Assembly: GCF_003971255.1 (NCBI RefSeq)
Contig: NZ_CP034660.1
Location: 3,348,001 to 3,412,000 of the forward strand
Reading direction: 5' to 3'
Length of the DNA: 64,000 nt
Source: Colwellia sp. Arc7-635
GTDB taxonomy: Bacteria; Pseudomonadota; Gammaproteobacteria; Enterobacterales; Alteromonadaceae
The position numbers and the translations under genes were made by a program. Each line of letters starts with the position of its first letter. Positions within the stretch are counted from its first letter, which is position 1. Shown here piece after piece: positions 17,608 through 26,365 of this stretch. The notes under the pieces are model-generated. The model ran no database searches. It worked only from the letters and a program-made list of their open reading frames with translations, and was not told the DNA's origin.

Positions 17608-19217
17608 GGTATGACTCCCCACGTCAAGTTAAACCGTAAAATATCCTGCTTTTTTTCGAGCCATAATTTTTTCTCTTTTCAAGTTGAGTGAGTTAACACA
17701 TAGAATGAAGCAAGTAATTTCGTCGGTTATCATGCTGATATTCGTGGATTATTAACTTATTGGTTAACAGTGCCTACCTTACTTGTTCCGTCGTGACACC
17801 TAATTTCAGTCTATGCTCGTGGTTCAATAGCCGCTAGGCTATTGCCATCCTAACGCCCTCGGTGGTTGTGCCACACCCGATGCTTGACTCCATGCGCTAA
17901 CTCAAAACTTTTTCTCATTTAATCTTTGCTCTTTTTCATGTTGTTGATTTTTTACCACTCACTTTTTGATTATGCGGGTACCCTTGAAATACGTGTACTT
18001 GGGTCAACAGGCACTAATATTACTTCTCGTGATATCGCCCAGATATAAGCGAGCATTTCACGGGCAATGGCAGCGACAACAATATTACGATGCTTACCGC
18101 GTTGCATGAGGCGCTTGTATCGTCGGCAAAGCCTTAATTGGGCTTTCCAAGCAATATCAATAACGACCTTAGGCAGTGTTTCTTGCCGCTTTTGTAGCTC
18201 GGTTGACACGTTTGCGTTGTGCTTATAGGTTTGAGCCCCTTCAATGAGTAACCGCCGTGCTCGGCCATTACCACATTTAGTGATTGCACCTTGTTTTCGG
18301 TTGTCGCCACTTGAGTTTTCTTTGGGCACTAATCCTAAATAAGCCATGAGTTTTCTCGGGTGGTCAAAGCGTCTTAAATCACCTAACTCAGCAATAGTGC
18401 CTACAGCGACTAAAAAACGAATACCTCGCATCGCTTGCAATGCTTGAACAACTGGATAATAGCGCCATAGTTTTGCTTGATGTGCTAATTCATTAACTAA
18501 TCGTTCAACGCGCTTAATACGTTCGGTAATGGTTTGTATCATCTCTTGCAGTACAATTTGTTGGCTTGGATGCGGCAAAACTAACTCAGTTAGCCAACGT
18601 AAATGTTGATTTGACCAGTTATCTTTTACCTTGGTGCTAATGTTATTACGTAAAAACAGACCTTTAAGTTGGTATTTAGCATCCTTTAAATCTTTCATGG
18701 CAGTTTCGCGTGCTCGGGACAAGTCACGAATAGCTTCATCTTCAGGCTCAGGGACATAAATAGGCGTTAAGTCTTCAGATTTAAGCAACTTAGCCAGTTT
18801 CATCGCATCACGTTTATCTGTTTTTACTTTATCCCCTGGCTTTTTAGGGATAAGCGAAGGCGCAACGACATAGCAGCAATGACCTAAGCTCGTCAGTAGT
18901 CGATAAATCCAATAGCCACAGGGGCCTGCTTCATAAACAAAATGCAATGTCGCATTGGGATATTTAGATTGATATTGGCTAGCAAGTTTAGTGATTGCGG
19001 CTTTAGTTGTTTTAATTTTTCCTTGATGAACCGTTTTTGCGCCACGTTGGTCTTCAATATGTGCAACTTCAGTCGATACTTTATGGGTATCTAATCCAAT
19101 AAAAACTATGTTATGTTTACTCATGCTAGCCTCCAGTTTTAGTTGTTTAACACACTAATTATGGCTCTGGTTTTACTAACCCACGAATTTGGAGGCTAGC
19201 ACCTCGTGGGGAGTCAT
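17608..19217 (-). mobile_element. IS110/IS1111-type insertion sequence inserted in an attC site
   Basis: About 1.61 kb. It has a perfect 13-bp subterminal inverted repeat (ATGACTCCCCACG at 17611-17623, its complement at 19205-19217). One transposase gene lies on the minus strand, and a roughly 350-bp non-coding stretch follows it. No target duplication is obvious. Subterminal repeats and insertion at the GTT core of attC are features of the IS1111 branch known to target attC sites. Exact tips are ambiguous by a few bases because TT is shared with the target. Confidence 0.85.
17970..19124 (-). CDS. IS110 family transposase (IS1111 branch)
   Basis: 384 aa. The N-terminal DEDD domain begins with IGLDTHK and includes YEAGPCGYWIYR and KTDKRDAMKLAKLL. 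The C-terminal transposase_20 domain has AMRGIRFLVAVGTIAELGDL, AYLGLVPKENSSG and CGNGRARRLLIEGA, with the conserved Ser. The frame is intact, so the element may be active. It catalyses site-specific insertion through a circular intermediate, as known for the family. Confidence 0.95.
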   Translation of the reverse strand: MSKHNIVFIGLDTHKVSTEVAHIEDQRGAKTVHQGKIKTTKAAITKLASQYQSKYPNATLHFVYEAGPCGYWIYRLLTSLGHCCYVVAPSLIPKKPGDKVKTDKRDAMKLAKLLKSEDLTPIYVPEPEDEAIRDLSRARETAMKDLKDAKYQLKGLFLRNNISTKVKDNWSNQHLRWLTELVLPHPSQQIVLQEMIQTITERIKRVERLVNELAHQAKLWRYYPVVQALQAMRGIRFLVAVGTIAELGDLRRFDHPRKLMAYLGLVPKENSSGDNRKQGAITKCGNGRARRLLIEGAQTYKHNANVSTELQKRQETLPKVVIDIAWKAQLRLCRRYKRLMQRGKHRNIVVAAIAREMLAYIWAISREVILVPVDPSTRISRVPA

Positions 19218-19244
19218 TATGTCTATGTGTTTAGGAGATATTTG

Positions 19245-19745
19245 GTGCATCAATTAGAATTAATTAAAGGGATTTTTACTTCACCTAGAAAAACGCTACA
19301 GGCTCTTCCTGGTGACAATGTTTTATTACTTGGTTGGCTCGCACCTTTTTATTTTGGGATGGCTAAAATTTTTAAGCCTGATATCTATGAAAAAGTATTA
19401 ACTTATTTTAACAACGAATATTTACTATTTATCGTAGCTTCAGTGTTTGCGCTAATAATGATCCCAATAGGAGCATTAGTTATTAAATTAATCATACGTG
19501 TTTTTGGTAAAAGACTTACCCTTAAAAAATTAATGAACATTTATGGATACGCTTTATTACCAAGAATTGTTGTTGCTTTAATGGCTTATGTAATTATATT
19601 TATAGAGCCTAATTTATTCCAAAATAACGAGTTTAATAGTTTATCACTTACCGTTATCGGCGCTGGTGTCATTGGATTAATATACACAATTTTTCTGTAT
19701 ATTTACGGCATTGTAATTTCGCCTAGTATTGTTAAAAACACATAA
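19245..19745 (+). CDS. YIP1 family membrane protein (cassette 3)
   Basis: 166 aa from GTG at 19245, with AGGAGA 6-7 bases upstream; TTG at 19242 is possible. Five hydrophobic helices (for example NVLLLGWLAPFYFGM, YLLFIVASVFALIMIPIGA) and SPRKTLQAL at the N-terminus fit the YIP1 family of inner-membrane proteins, whose bacterial function is unknown. The IS ends 28 bases before the start, so any promoter from upstream cassettes has been replaced by IS sequence. Confidence 0.65.
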   Translation: MHQLELIKGIFTSPRKTLQALPGDNVLLLGWLAPFYFGMAKIFKPDIYEKVLTYFNNEYLLFIVASVFALIMIPIGALVIKLIIRVFGKRLTLKKLMNIYGYALLPRIVVALMAYVIIFIEPNLFQNNEFNSLSLTVIGAGVIGLIYTIFLYIYGIVISPSIVKNT

Positions 19746-19748
19746 GAA

Positions 19749-19832
19749 AATCAACAAGGACTAAAAACAGCGGGCTGTTCGCTCCGCTCCATTTTAGCCC
19801 ACTATTTTTAGTCTGTTATTTGGGCGTTATAT
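19749..19832 (+). other. attC recombination site 3
   Basis: Cores AATCAAC and GTTATAT enclose the arms GGACTAAAAACAG-GGGCTG and the complementary AGCCCACTATTTTTAGTC. It is 84 bp long, shorter and different in its loop from site 1. It lies directly after the YIP1 gene stop. Confidence 0.8.
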
Positions 19833-19855
19833 TTTACTTTTACATGGATAATTAT

Positions 19856-20254
19856 ATGAAAAACCTTAGTCCTATCTTTTTGATTTTGTTTCTAGTTGGC
19901 TGTCAATCAACCTCAACTGAAACCAAGCCATCATTCGCTACTGATATTATTGAAATTGAGGTAGGCGAACTGTCTAATTTTTGGGTCGCTGGTTCCAGCA
20001 AAGTGAAAATATTGAGAAAACGCCCTAACTGGTTACCGAAAGGGAAAGGTGAGTGGACAGTATTAACTGTAATTGACTCTAATGGGAATACCGTAGAAAA
20101 CACTTTAATTAGTTCAAATCCTGAAGGGTTTATGACACAAGAACAAATAAATAAAATGCCTAAAACCCAGTTCGTTGCATCTGGTTCAAATAATAGTCGA
20201 GTACCTGTTAAGTTTTATAGTACAGCTAGAGTTGCTCCTAGAAACGAACTTTAA
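19856..20254 (+). CDS. Hypothetical lipoprotein (cassette 4)
   Basis: 132 aa starting MKNLSPIFLILFLVGCQS, a clear lipoprotein signal with lipobox LVGC, which decides the ATG at 19856 over upstream in-frame starts. The mature part is polar, with GKGEWTVLTVIDSNGNTVEN. No domain recognised. It is flanked by attC site 3 and a shortened attC. Confidence 0.65.
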   Translation: MKNLSPIFLILFLVGCQSTSTETKPSFATDIIEIEVGELSNFWVAGSSKVKILRKRPNWLPKGKGEWTVLTVIDSNGNTVENTLISSNPEGFMTQEQINKMPKTQFVASGSNNSRVPVKFYSTARVAPRNEL

Positions 20255-20255
20255 A

Positions 20256-20287
20256 ACATAACAAGCCCATTATTAGGGCGTTATAAG
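20256..20287 (+). other. Shortened attC site 4
   Basis: CATAACAAGCCC and GGGCGTTATAA are the two outer cores of an attC, but only ATTATTA separates them. The inner arms and loop present in the neighbouring sites are absent. It probably arose by internal deletion and may be poorly recombinogenic. Confidence 0.6.
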
Positions 20288-20297
20288 TACAGTCAGA

Positions 20298-20405
20298 AAT
20301 TAACGGGGACACCCACTTTAAACATTCGGCTAATTAATTCTTGAATCGACTAGCCTAAAAGTCACTTCTTAACACGAATTATCATGGATGGCCTGATAAG
20401 TTTTT
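20298..20405. repeat. 110-bp repeat, copy 1
   Basis: Starts AATTAACGGGGACACCCACT and ends with CATGGATGGCCTGATAAG. Copies with few changes lie at 21180 and 21859. The start resembles the ends seen around the RAYT transposase at 44.4 kb (GGACACTCA-TTAAATT), so it may be a miniature derivative of a related element. Confidence 0.75.
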
Positions 20406-20434
20406 GTAGCATATAGCCTCAGATTTCATGTAAC

Positions 20435-20462
20435 GAATTAACGAGGATACCCACTTTAAATA
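20435..20462. repeat. Partial copy of the 110-bp repeat
   Basis: Only the first 28 bases (GAATTAACGAGGATACCCAC and on) match the 110-bp repeat. It lies upstream of the cassette-5 gene. Confidence 0.5.
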
Positions 20463-20543
20463 CTTGGTGTTTTTCAATATTAAAATACGATATTGGAATG
20501 TCATGAAATAAAAATAAACTTTGAAAAACAAAAGGAATTAAAA

Positions 20544-21176
20544 TTGAACGATAAGTTATTAGAAGAAATAAAAGATGAAGTTTTCAAATACTACAATCAG
20601 AATAAAGAAAAAAAATCACTAAATCAAAATATCAATGATACGTTAGAGTCAATTTCAAAAGTTACAGGTTTATCAATAGAAGAAATAAAGCCTATAGCTG
20701 ATGATGTTCACAGCAACTATATTGCGAATAAAAACAAAAAAAGAAATAAACTTATTTTACTTTTTTCTTCGTTAATATTATTTGTGATATTAATTTCGGG
20801 TTGTTTTTACTTGCTTAAAAAAAGCCCTGTTAAAGTTGTTAGTGCAACAACGTTTATTACAGATAACGTAACAGCAAAAAATCAACACGGAAAGATAATT
20901 CAAACTGTAAATATAGATAAAACAATTTATGGTTATGTAAAATGGGACTTTGAAAAAAATAAAAACGAGTATCAATCTCAGTTAAAAATAACTGATAGTA
21001 AGGGAAGAGTAGCTAGAATTTGTAAGCACGACACAAAACAACAAAGCTACACGATGGTGTGGTCATGTTCATATAAGTTTAAAAGAGGTCTTGATTCGTT
21101 GGGTACTTGGAAATTTGAAGCTTTCATTGACGGTAATAAAACAAGTGAAACATTTTTTACTGTTAAAGATATTTAA
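20544..21176 (+). CDS. Hypothetical bitopic membrane protein
   Basis: 210 aa from TTG at 20544, preceded by AAAGGA at 7 bases; the longer frame to 20493 has no good RBS. A lysine-rich cytoplasmic N-terminal part (about 70 residues) precedes one transmembrane helix (LILLFSSLILFVILISGCFY). A predicted extracytoplasmic beta-rich domain follows, with two Cys (ARICKH and VWSCSYKF) that could form a disulfide. The very low GC content fits a cassette gene. Family not recognised. Confidence 0.6.
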   Translation: MNDKLLEEIKDEVFKYYNQNKEKKSLNQNINDTLESISKVTGLSIEEIKPIADDVHSNYIANKNKKRNKLILLFSSLILFVILISGCFYLLKKSPVKVVSATTFITDNVTAKNQHGKIIQTVNIDKTIYGYVKWDFEKNKNEYQSQLKITDSKGRVARICKHDTKQQSYTMVWSCSYKFKRGLDSLGTWKFEAFIDGNKTSETFFTVKDI

Positions 21177-21179
21177 TAT

Positions 21180-21288
21180 GAATTAACGAGGACATCACCC
21201 ACTTTAAATATTCTGCTAATTAATTTTTGAATCGACTAGTCTAAAAGTCATTTTTGAACACGAATTATCATGGGTGACCTGATAAGTT
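21180..21288. repeat. 110-bp repeat, copy 2
   Basis: Begins 4 bases after the stop of the preceding gene, GAATTAACGAGGACATCACC, and ends GGGTGACCTGATAAG. It is about 90% identical to copies 1 and 3 by eye. Confidence 0.75.
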
Positions 21289-21298
21289 GATAATTTTT

Positions 21299-21323
21299 TA
21301 GCCCGTTATATAGAGCGTTGCTC
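21299..21323 (+). other. Degenerate attC core before the HEPN-like gene
   Basis: TAGCCCGTTATATAGAGCG is followed by a GTTGCTC core. It looks like the right half of an attC site whose left part has been replaced by the 110-bp repeat. Confidence 0.35.
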
Positions 21324-21341
21324 AAATTTGGAACTGGCAGC

Positions 21342-21836
21342 ATGAATGAAGAAAGAACTGATTCTTGGATAATGGCGCCACACATGGTAGAAACGGCATA
21401 TAAATATTACCGTGCTGCTCAGCTGCTTTGGTCGACAGACTTTCAAATTTCAATAGTAAATGCAGCTCTATCTATTGAAATTTTATTTAAAAGCTTCAAT
21501 GCAGAAATTGTTGCTAACGATGGAAAAATTAATGAAAAGTATCGTTTCAATGATAAAATTCTTCCTAAAAAATCAAACAAACATGATTTAATGGTTTTAT
21601 ACAATGCATTACCTGATGATGTAAAATCATTATTTCACGACAATTTCACATTGGATATTCTTGAAAAATATAGAAGAACTTTTGTTGAGGATAGATATAT
21701 GTATGAGGATGGGGCAAGATCAGGAGCAACTGGCGCAATTATAGATATTGCAGGCAAGCTTATTCTTATGACTGTAAATTTATATAGAGAGCGTTCAAAT
21801 AATGATCCTTGGATAACAAATTACCCTAATGTATAA
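21342..21836 (+). CDS. HEPN-like protein (cassette gene)
   Basis: 164 aa from the ATG at 21342. Helical throughout: AYKYYRAAQLLW, SIVNAALSIEILFKSFNAEI, HDLMVLYNALPDDV and a C-terminal EKYRRTFVEDRYMYEDG. The YRAA-ALSIE-LK layout and the FxxxRYxYE motif resemble HEPN proteins, a superfamily that includes RNases of toxin-antitoxin and phage-defence systems. The canonical R-x4-H motif is not seen, so nuclease activity is uncertain. No partner antitoxin gene is visible next to it. Confidence 0.5.
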   Translation: MNEERTDSWIMAPHMVETAYKYYRAAQLLWSTDFQISIVNAALSIEILFKSFNAEIVANDGKINEKYRFNDKILPKKSNKHDLMVLYNALPDDVKSLFHDNFTLDILEKYRRTFVEDRYMYEDGARSGATGAIIDIAGKLILMTVNLYRERSNNDPWITNYPNV

Positions 21837-21858
21837 ACCACTTATAACAAATCATCGA

Positions 21859-21966
21859 GAATTAACGAGAACACCTACTTTAAATATTATGCTAATTAAT
21901 TTTTGAATCGACTAGTCTAAAAGTCATTTTTAGCACGAATTATCATGGGTGGCCTGGTAAGTTTTA
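21859..21966. repeat. 110-bp repeat, copy 3
   Basis: GAATTAACGAGAACACCTAC at the start and GGGTGGCCTGGTAAG at the end. CTTATAACAAATCA just before it may be the left core of a lost attC. The following 190 bp up to the next gene hold nothing recognised. Confidence 0.7.
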
Positions 21967-22155
21967 TTTGTTAACATAGATCTAGAGAGAATTAGTGCAT
22001 TCTTCAGTAAGCTAATTGCTGCCATTAGCGATGATTTCTTACATTTCAATAATGATAAACCTTTGTATTCATTCATAAGCACTTTATTATGACAGTGCAG
22101 ATATTTAAAGCTATAGCTTAGAAATAACAAACAAGAAATAAAGAGAGACTGATTA

Positions 22156-22848
22156 ATGAGTTCAGAAAAACCTCAAAACAAACCCTTATTGGAAATAATA
22201 TTTAATGTTGCGTTGCCTTCGTGGTTATTAATGAAATTTTCAGGACCAGAATATTTAGGTGTGGTGCTTGGGTTGATTGTCGCACTATCATTTCCCATCG
22301 GTTATGCCATCTATGATTATGTCAGAACGAAAAAAGCCAACTTGATATCTGTGTTTGGCTTTTTTAGTGTTTTTTTAACGGGTGGCATTGCGCTATTTGA
22401 ATTGAGTGTTGAGTGGTTAGCTATTAAAGAGGCTTCTATTCCTGGGTTAATTGCAGTGTTTGTGGTTTTCTCTGGCATATATGGCAAGCCTTTAATCGCA
22501 AAAATACTGTTAAATGAATCTATAATTAATGTAGATAAGGTCTATAACAAATTAAATGACTTAGGAAAAATGAATGAATTTGTTATTAGAATCGCATTTG
22601 CCAATAAGTTGTTGGCATTAACCTTTGTCTTTTCCTCAATTATGAATTATTTGCTAGCAAAATGGCTTGTTAAAAGCCCTGCTGGTACGGTTATGTTTAA
22701 TGAAGAGCTTGGCCATATGACATTAATGAGCTATCCCGTTATTGCCATACCATCAATGTTAATGTTGGCCGGCCTTTTGATTTATGTGACGAAGGTGATT
22801 AAGGAATTAACAGGATACAAATTTACGGAGCTAATGATCCAACAGTAA
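22156..22848 (+). CDS. VC0807-like conserved membrane protein
   Basis: 230 aa with about six hydrophobic segments, e.g. EYLGVVLGLIVALSFPIGY and FGFFSVFLTGGIALFELSV. The ATG at 22156 follows AAAGAGAGA. The layout resembles the VC0807 family of uncharacterised inner-membrane proteins. It may be the last gene of array 1 or ordinary chromosome; no attC follows it. Confidence 0.55.
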   Translation: MSSEKPQNKPLLEIIFNVALPSWLLMKFSGPEYLGVVLGLIVALSFPIGYAIYDYVRTKKANLISVFGFFSVFLTGGIALFELSVEWLAIKEASIPGLIAVFVVFSGIYGKPLIAKILLNESIINVDKVYNKLNDLGKMNEFVIRIAFANKLLALTFVFSSIMNYLLAKWLVKSPAGTVMFNEELGHMTLMSYPVIAIPSMLMLAGLLIYVTKVIKELTGYKFTELMIQQ

Positions 22849-22921
22849 GCTTTTAGCCAATTGCAGGCAATTGAGCCTTTGCAAATTCAGGAGCATATTT
22901 AGGGAAATATTAGCCGTAAGC

Positions 22922-22950
22922 TGCCGTTAGTTTTGGAAGTACTAACGGCA
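22922..22950. terminator. Hairpin between convergent genes
   Basis: TGCCGTTAGT pairs perfectly with ACTAACGGCA over a 9-base loop. It lies 70 bp after the membrane-protein gene and 106 bp from the 3' end of the opposing lipoprotein gene. There is no T-run. Confidence 0.4.
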
Positions 22951-23055
22951 TCTCAGAGCCTAAAACAGTCGAAATTTTCTCAACTGATAGGTAGCTTAGA
23001 TTCGAGAATTACAACAATGATGGTACCCTATGATCGTTTTTGTGAACATAACGAG

Positions 23056-25818
23056 TTAAAACTGCTTGTTCTGCACTTGTAAACCATTGTAAGTAGAGTA
23101 ATAACGATTGGCTTTGAAAATTTCACCACCATGAATATACTCCCAAGTAACATCACCATTTGCATTAATTTCAAACAGACGGCCTTCGGTGCCTTCACAC
23201 ACTACGGTATTCCCATTTGGCAAACGCTCGGCACCTGATATATGATCGGCATAGAAGTCGCCACTCCCCCCTTGACTGTAACTATTAATTAATTCACCTA
23301 AAATACAGTCATCATTATCACAAAATTCATCTACTGATGAATAGTCTCCGCTGGTTCGCCCATTCCCATTATTAAACACAAGAATATTACCTGCACCAGG
23401 CGTTCCTGTTTCTATCCAACGAGCATCATGTTGACCAAATAATATTTGTTCACCTAAACTGCCGTGTGCAGCTGGATTACCGGCACGTCTAACTATACCC
23501 TGTGTATTGTCGCCATGCTTTATTATCCAATATTCATTAAAACCGTGCACACTCAATACAATTTCTTTGGTAGCAGGGTTGTAGTCTATTGAATTAGTAT
23601 GAGTCCAATCTGAACTGGGGGTAACAAAATAGTTGAGATCAATTTTATCTGGGTAATCACTGATATTGTTAACGTAAGTTGCTGTAATAGTGTCGTCATT
23701 ATTTTGGATGATATGATCCCAAGTGCTCCATCGCCACACAACTTCTCCGTCGGTACAGTTGTTGTCTGCACTCGAACGACAAATTTCATAAACAGCATCA
23801 GCCCATAAAGTGTCAGCATTTACGCGAGTTCGTCCAAGTTCAATAGCCTCTTGTGCTGTTTTAGCCTCCCAAACGATGGCCAAAATATTGCCATTAGGTA
23901 GTACCTCTACATCATGATGGCTGAAATAAGTCTCTGTTGCCAAGGTTTTACTCCAAACCACGCTGCCGTCCCAATCTAACACCTCAATAACACCGCCAGA
24001 TCCGCCAAATTGACCTTCAAACGTGGTGGGTTTTGTTGTTAGTGCGCCTGTTCGTAACAACTCACCACTTTCTAACAAGTAAACCGAAAGGCCAGGTTTG
24101 TACGTACTACTCCAGCTATGAACTTCATCACCGGCATCATTAATAAGTAAGGTGTCGGTACTACCCATAGGGGCAAACAAGGTGTAAGAATTTTCTACTT
24201 CATTGGTGATCTTACTATCTCGTACACAGCGAACAGGATTGTCTAAGCGCAAAATATCGCCTTGAGGCCCTTTGATATAGAAACTACCGTTTACTGTTAT
24301 GATTAAACTAGAAGCTGGCTCTGTTTCAAGATTAAGTTTATCGTTGCTGCGCTGCGCACCTGCACCGTGAACATCTAATATTTCGCTATTCATATAACCT
24401 AAAGCTTTACCAAAAGACACATAGGTCCCATTACTGCCGTCGCCATTGTTATCCGCATGCGTAGTAGATGCCCAATAGGAACCCCAATCATCAATTCCTT
24501 CTTCGTTAACAAATACAGTGTTTTTGAACAGGAGATTGATCGCTGCACGGTCATGTGTGTCAGGCGATACGTCGTAATCTACAATACTTTGTAATTCTTT
24601 TACATTAGGTAAACGCCAATCGTTATAATCAGCCGTATTAGCCAATTTACACTGTGCAACGGCATCATCCCAGTCAGTTGAGGCACTATCATTTTGCTGC
24701 CACATTAATCCTGTGGCATTGTCAGTTATGGTGAAATCGCCATTGTCGACATAATCATTAATGCCATAAGCTTCATTGCCATTAACACAACGTACATAGA
24801 ACTCTTTGCGAAATTTCGGATACCCTTTAATACGGCCGTCAATAAAATTTACACCGAACATTGAATCAATACCGCTCATTAAAGGTGTAACTGAAATAGT
24901 AGTGGAAGCATACTGAGCATCAATTATTCTATCTATACCTGAATTCAAATCACCAAAAGCCCAATCAAATTCTGAGGCAATAAAAGGAGTAAGCGTACTT
25001 GTATCTGTTCCTTGGTAGCTACTCGCGTCTTTACCACTAAATAAAATTAACGAGAATGATTCTTTAATATTTGGTAAGCGCCAATCACTATTACCTTCCA
25101 ACGATAAGTTTTCACAATAACTAACCGCTTCACTTTGATAAAGTTTATCGTCGTAATTTAAAATACCGTCACCATTTACATCACTGCTCTGTTGCCAAAC
25201 TAACCCTGTAACATTATCAGTCACCACTAAACCGTTATCACTAACGGTGTAATTAGGTTGGTAACCAGTATGTTCAGCATCTTGGCCTGCATCAGTACAT
25301 GTTTGAATGCTACCTGTCGTAGAGTCGTAACAACTGGTTTGGTTGGTATCAACAATAGCGTAAGATAAACCTATAACAGAAGGTTTGGTTTCTATATGAT
25401 CACCTTCTGTTACGGTGATTATTACAGTCGCGGCTGAGCTATCTATAGTGCCATCGTTAACAGTTAATGAAATTGAGTAATCACCAATAACGTCTGCTAT
25501 AAAGGTTGTTTCAATAGTAGTAAGCTCAGATAAATTAGCATTACTATTGTTTGGTATTGAAAGTAATTCCCATTGATAATTTAGACTATCACCATCTTCA
25601 TCCTCACTTACTGCTGCACTTAATATTACAGTAGCATCTAGAATAACTGTTTCATCACTGGTAATACCCGCAATAGGCGGAGTGTTTTTGAGGGTGGGCA
25701 TGTTTTCTGAATCTTGCATATTTTCAGAGCCTCCACATCCCAGTAAAAAAAATAGAGTTACAAGTATGAGGCTAATAAATCTTATATTATAAGGAGTGGT
25801 GTGAATGATTTTTTTCAT
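23056..25818 (-). CDS. Large lipoprotein with PKD-like, two DUF1566 and arylsulfotransferase-like domains
   Basis: 920 aa. The lipoprotein signal ends FFLLGC-GG. A PKD/cadherin-like domain (about 45-140) ends DYSISLTVNDGTIDSSAATV. Two DUF1566/Lcl domains follow, each with VTDNVTGLVWQQ or ITDNATGLMWQQ and a WRLPN motif. The C-terminal 400 residues resemble ASST-type proteins: YTLFAPMGSTDTLLINDAGD, HHDVEVLPNGNILAI, WTHTNSIDYNP, LFGQHDARW, GAERLPNGNTVVCEG. It is probably anchored outside the inner membrane. Catalytic activity is unproven, and the combination of domains is unusual. Confidence 0.75.
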   Translation of the reverse strand: MKKIIHTTPYNIRFISLILVTLFFLLGCGGSENMQDSENMPTLKNTPPIAGITSDETVILDATVILSAAVSEDEDGDSLNYQWELLSIPNNSNANLSELTTIETTFIADVIGDYSISLTVNDGTIDSSAATVIITVTEGDHIETKPSVIGLSYAIVDTNQTSCYDSTTGSIQTCTDAGQDAEHTGYQPNYTVSDNGLVVTDNVTGLVWQQSSDVNGDGILNYDDKLYQSEAVSYCENLSLEGNSDWRLPNIKESFSLILFSGKDASSYQGTDTSTLTPFIASEFDWAFGDLNSGIDRIIDAQYASTTISVTPLMSGIDSMFGVNFIDGRIKGYPKFRKEFYVRCVNGNEAYGINDYVDNGDFTITDNATGLMWQQNDSASTDWDDAVAQCKLANTADYNDWRLPNVKELQSIVDYDVSPDTHDRAAINLLFKNTVFVNEEGIDDWGSYWASTTHADNNGDGSNGTYVSFGKALGYMNSEILDVHGAGAQRSNDKLNLETEPASSLIITVNGSFYIKGPQGDILRLDNPVRCVRDSKITNEVENSYTLFAPMGSTDTLLINDAGDEVHSWSSTYKPGLSVYLLESGELLRTGALTTKPTTFEGQFGGSGGVIEVLDWDGSVVWSKTLATETYFSHHDVEVLPNGNILAIVWEAKTAQEAIELGRTRVNADTLWADAVYEICRSSADNNCTDGEVVWRWSTWDHIIQNNDDTITATYVNNISDYPDKIDLNYFVTPSSDWTHTNSIDYNPATKEIVLSVHGFNEYWIIKHGDNTQGIVRRAGNPAAHGSLGEQILFGQHDARWIETGTPGAGNILVFNNGNGRTSGDYSSVDEFCDNDDCILGELINSYSQGGSGDFYADHISGAERLPNGNTVVCEGTEGRLFEINANGDVTWEYIHGGEIFKANRYYSTYNGLQVQNKQF

Positions 25819-26365
25819 GGTTTACTACTCAGGTGCTGCCAAACATGAGAGTAAAAATAGCCGTAACCTCTAGCCGTGACAATGTTATTTGCAATTCTTT
25901 ACACTGTTCAAATAAGGGAAAAAAATTCTGAAGTCGACTAATATGCTCCTGTGATTGAACATACTATAAATGGTCATCCATAAAGTGCACGGTAAAGTAT
26001 ATTTTTATCTTGGAATCAATGCCACTGAAGAAAGAACTCTCAACTTTATGATCCTTAATGACTGCAATGTCAGATCATTTGCTGTTGGATAACTAAAAGC
26101 TAATGTCCGCTATCGTATCAAAGTGAACATAAAGCAGGATTGTTTTTGCTCGTAAATTTAGACCGTTTTGTGGCATTAGTTAGCGTTAAGAGGATAATCA
26201 TCTACGACATCTTTGAGCTTGCAAGAGACATACTCTCACCTCCCATCTTGACTGACAACAACGTCACAAAGCGAGTGAAGTTATGCCTTATAGCTAACAT
26301 CATTATATGAAAACAGTTGCAGATAATGCTCTACAACCGTTATCTAAGAAAAAAATTTATAACTT
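25819..26365. other. Gene-free spacer
   Basis: About 550 bp between the large lipoprotein gene (its upstream side) and the 3' end of the oxygenase gene. It should contain the lipoprotein gene's promoter. No RNA gene, repeat or clear promoter motif was recognised; a short plus-strand frame at 26307 lies mainly opposite the oxygenase gene. Confidence 0.5.
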
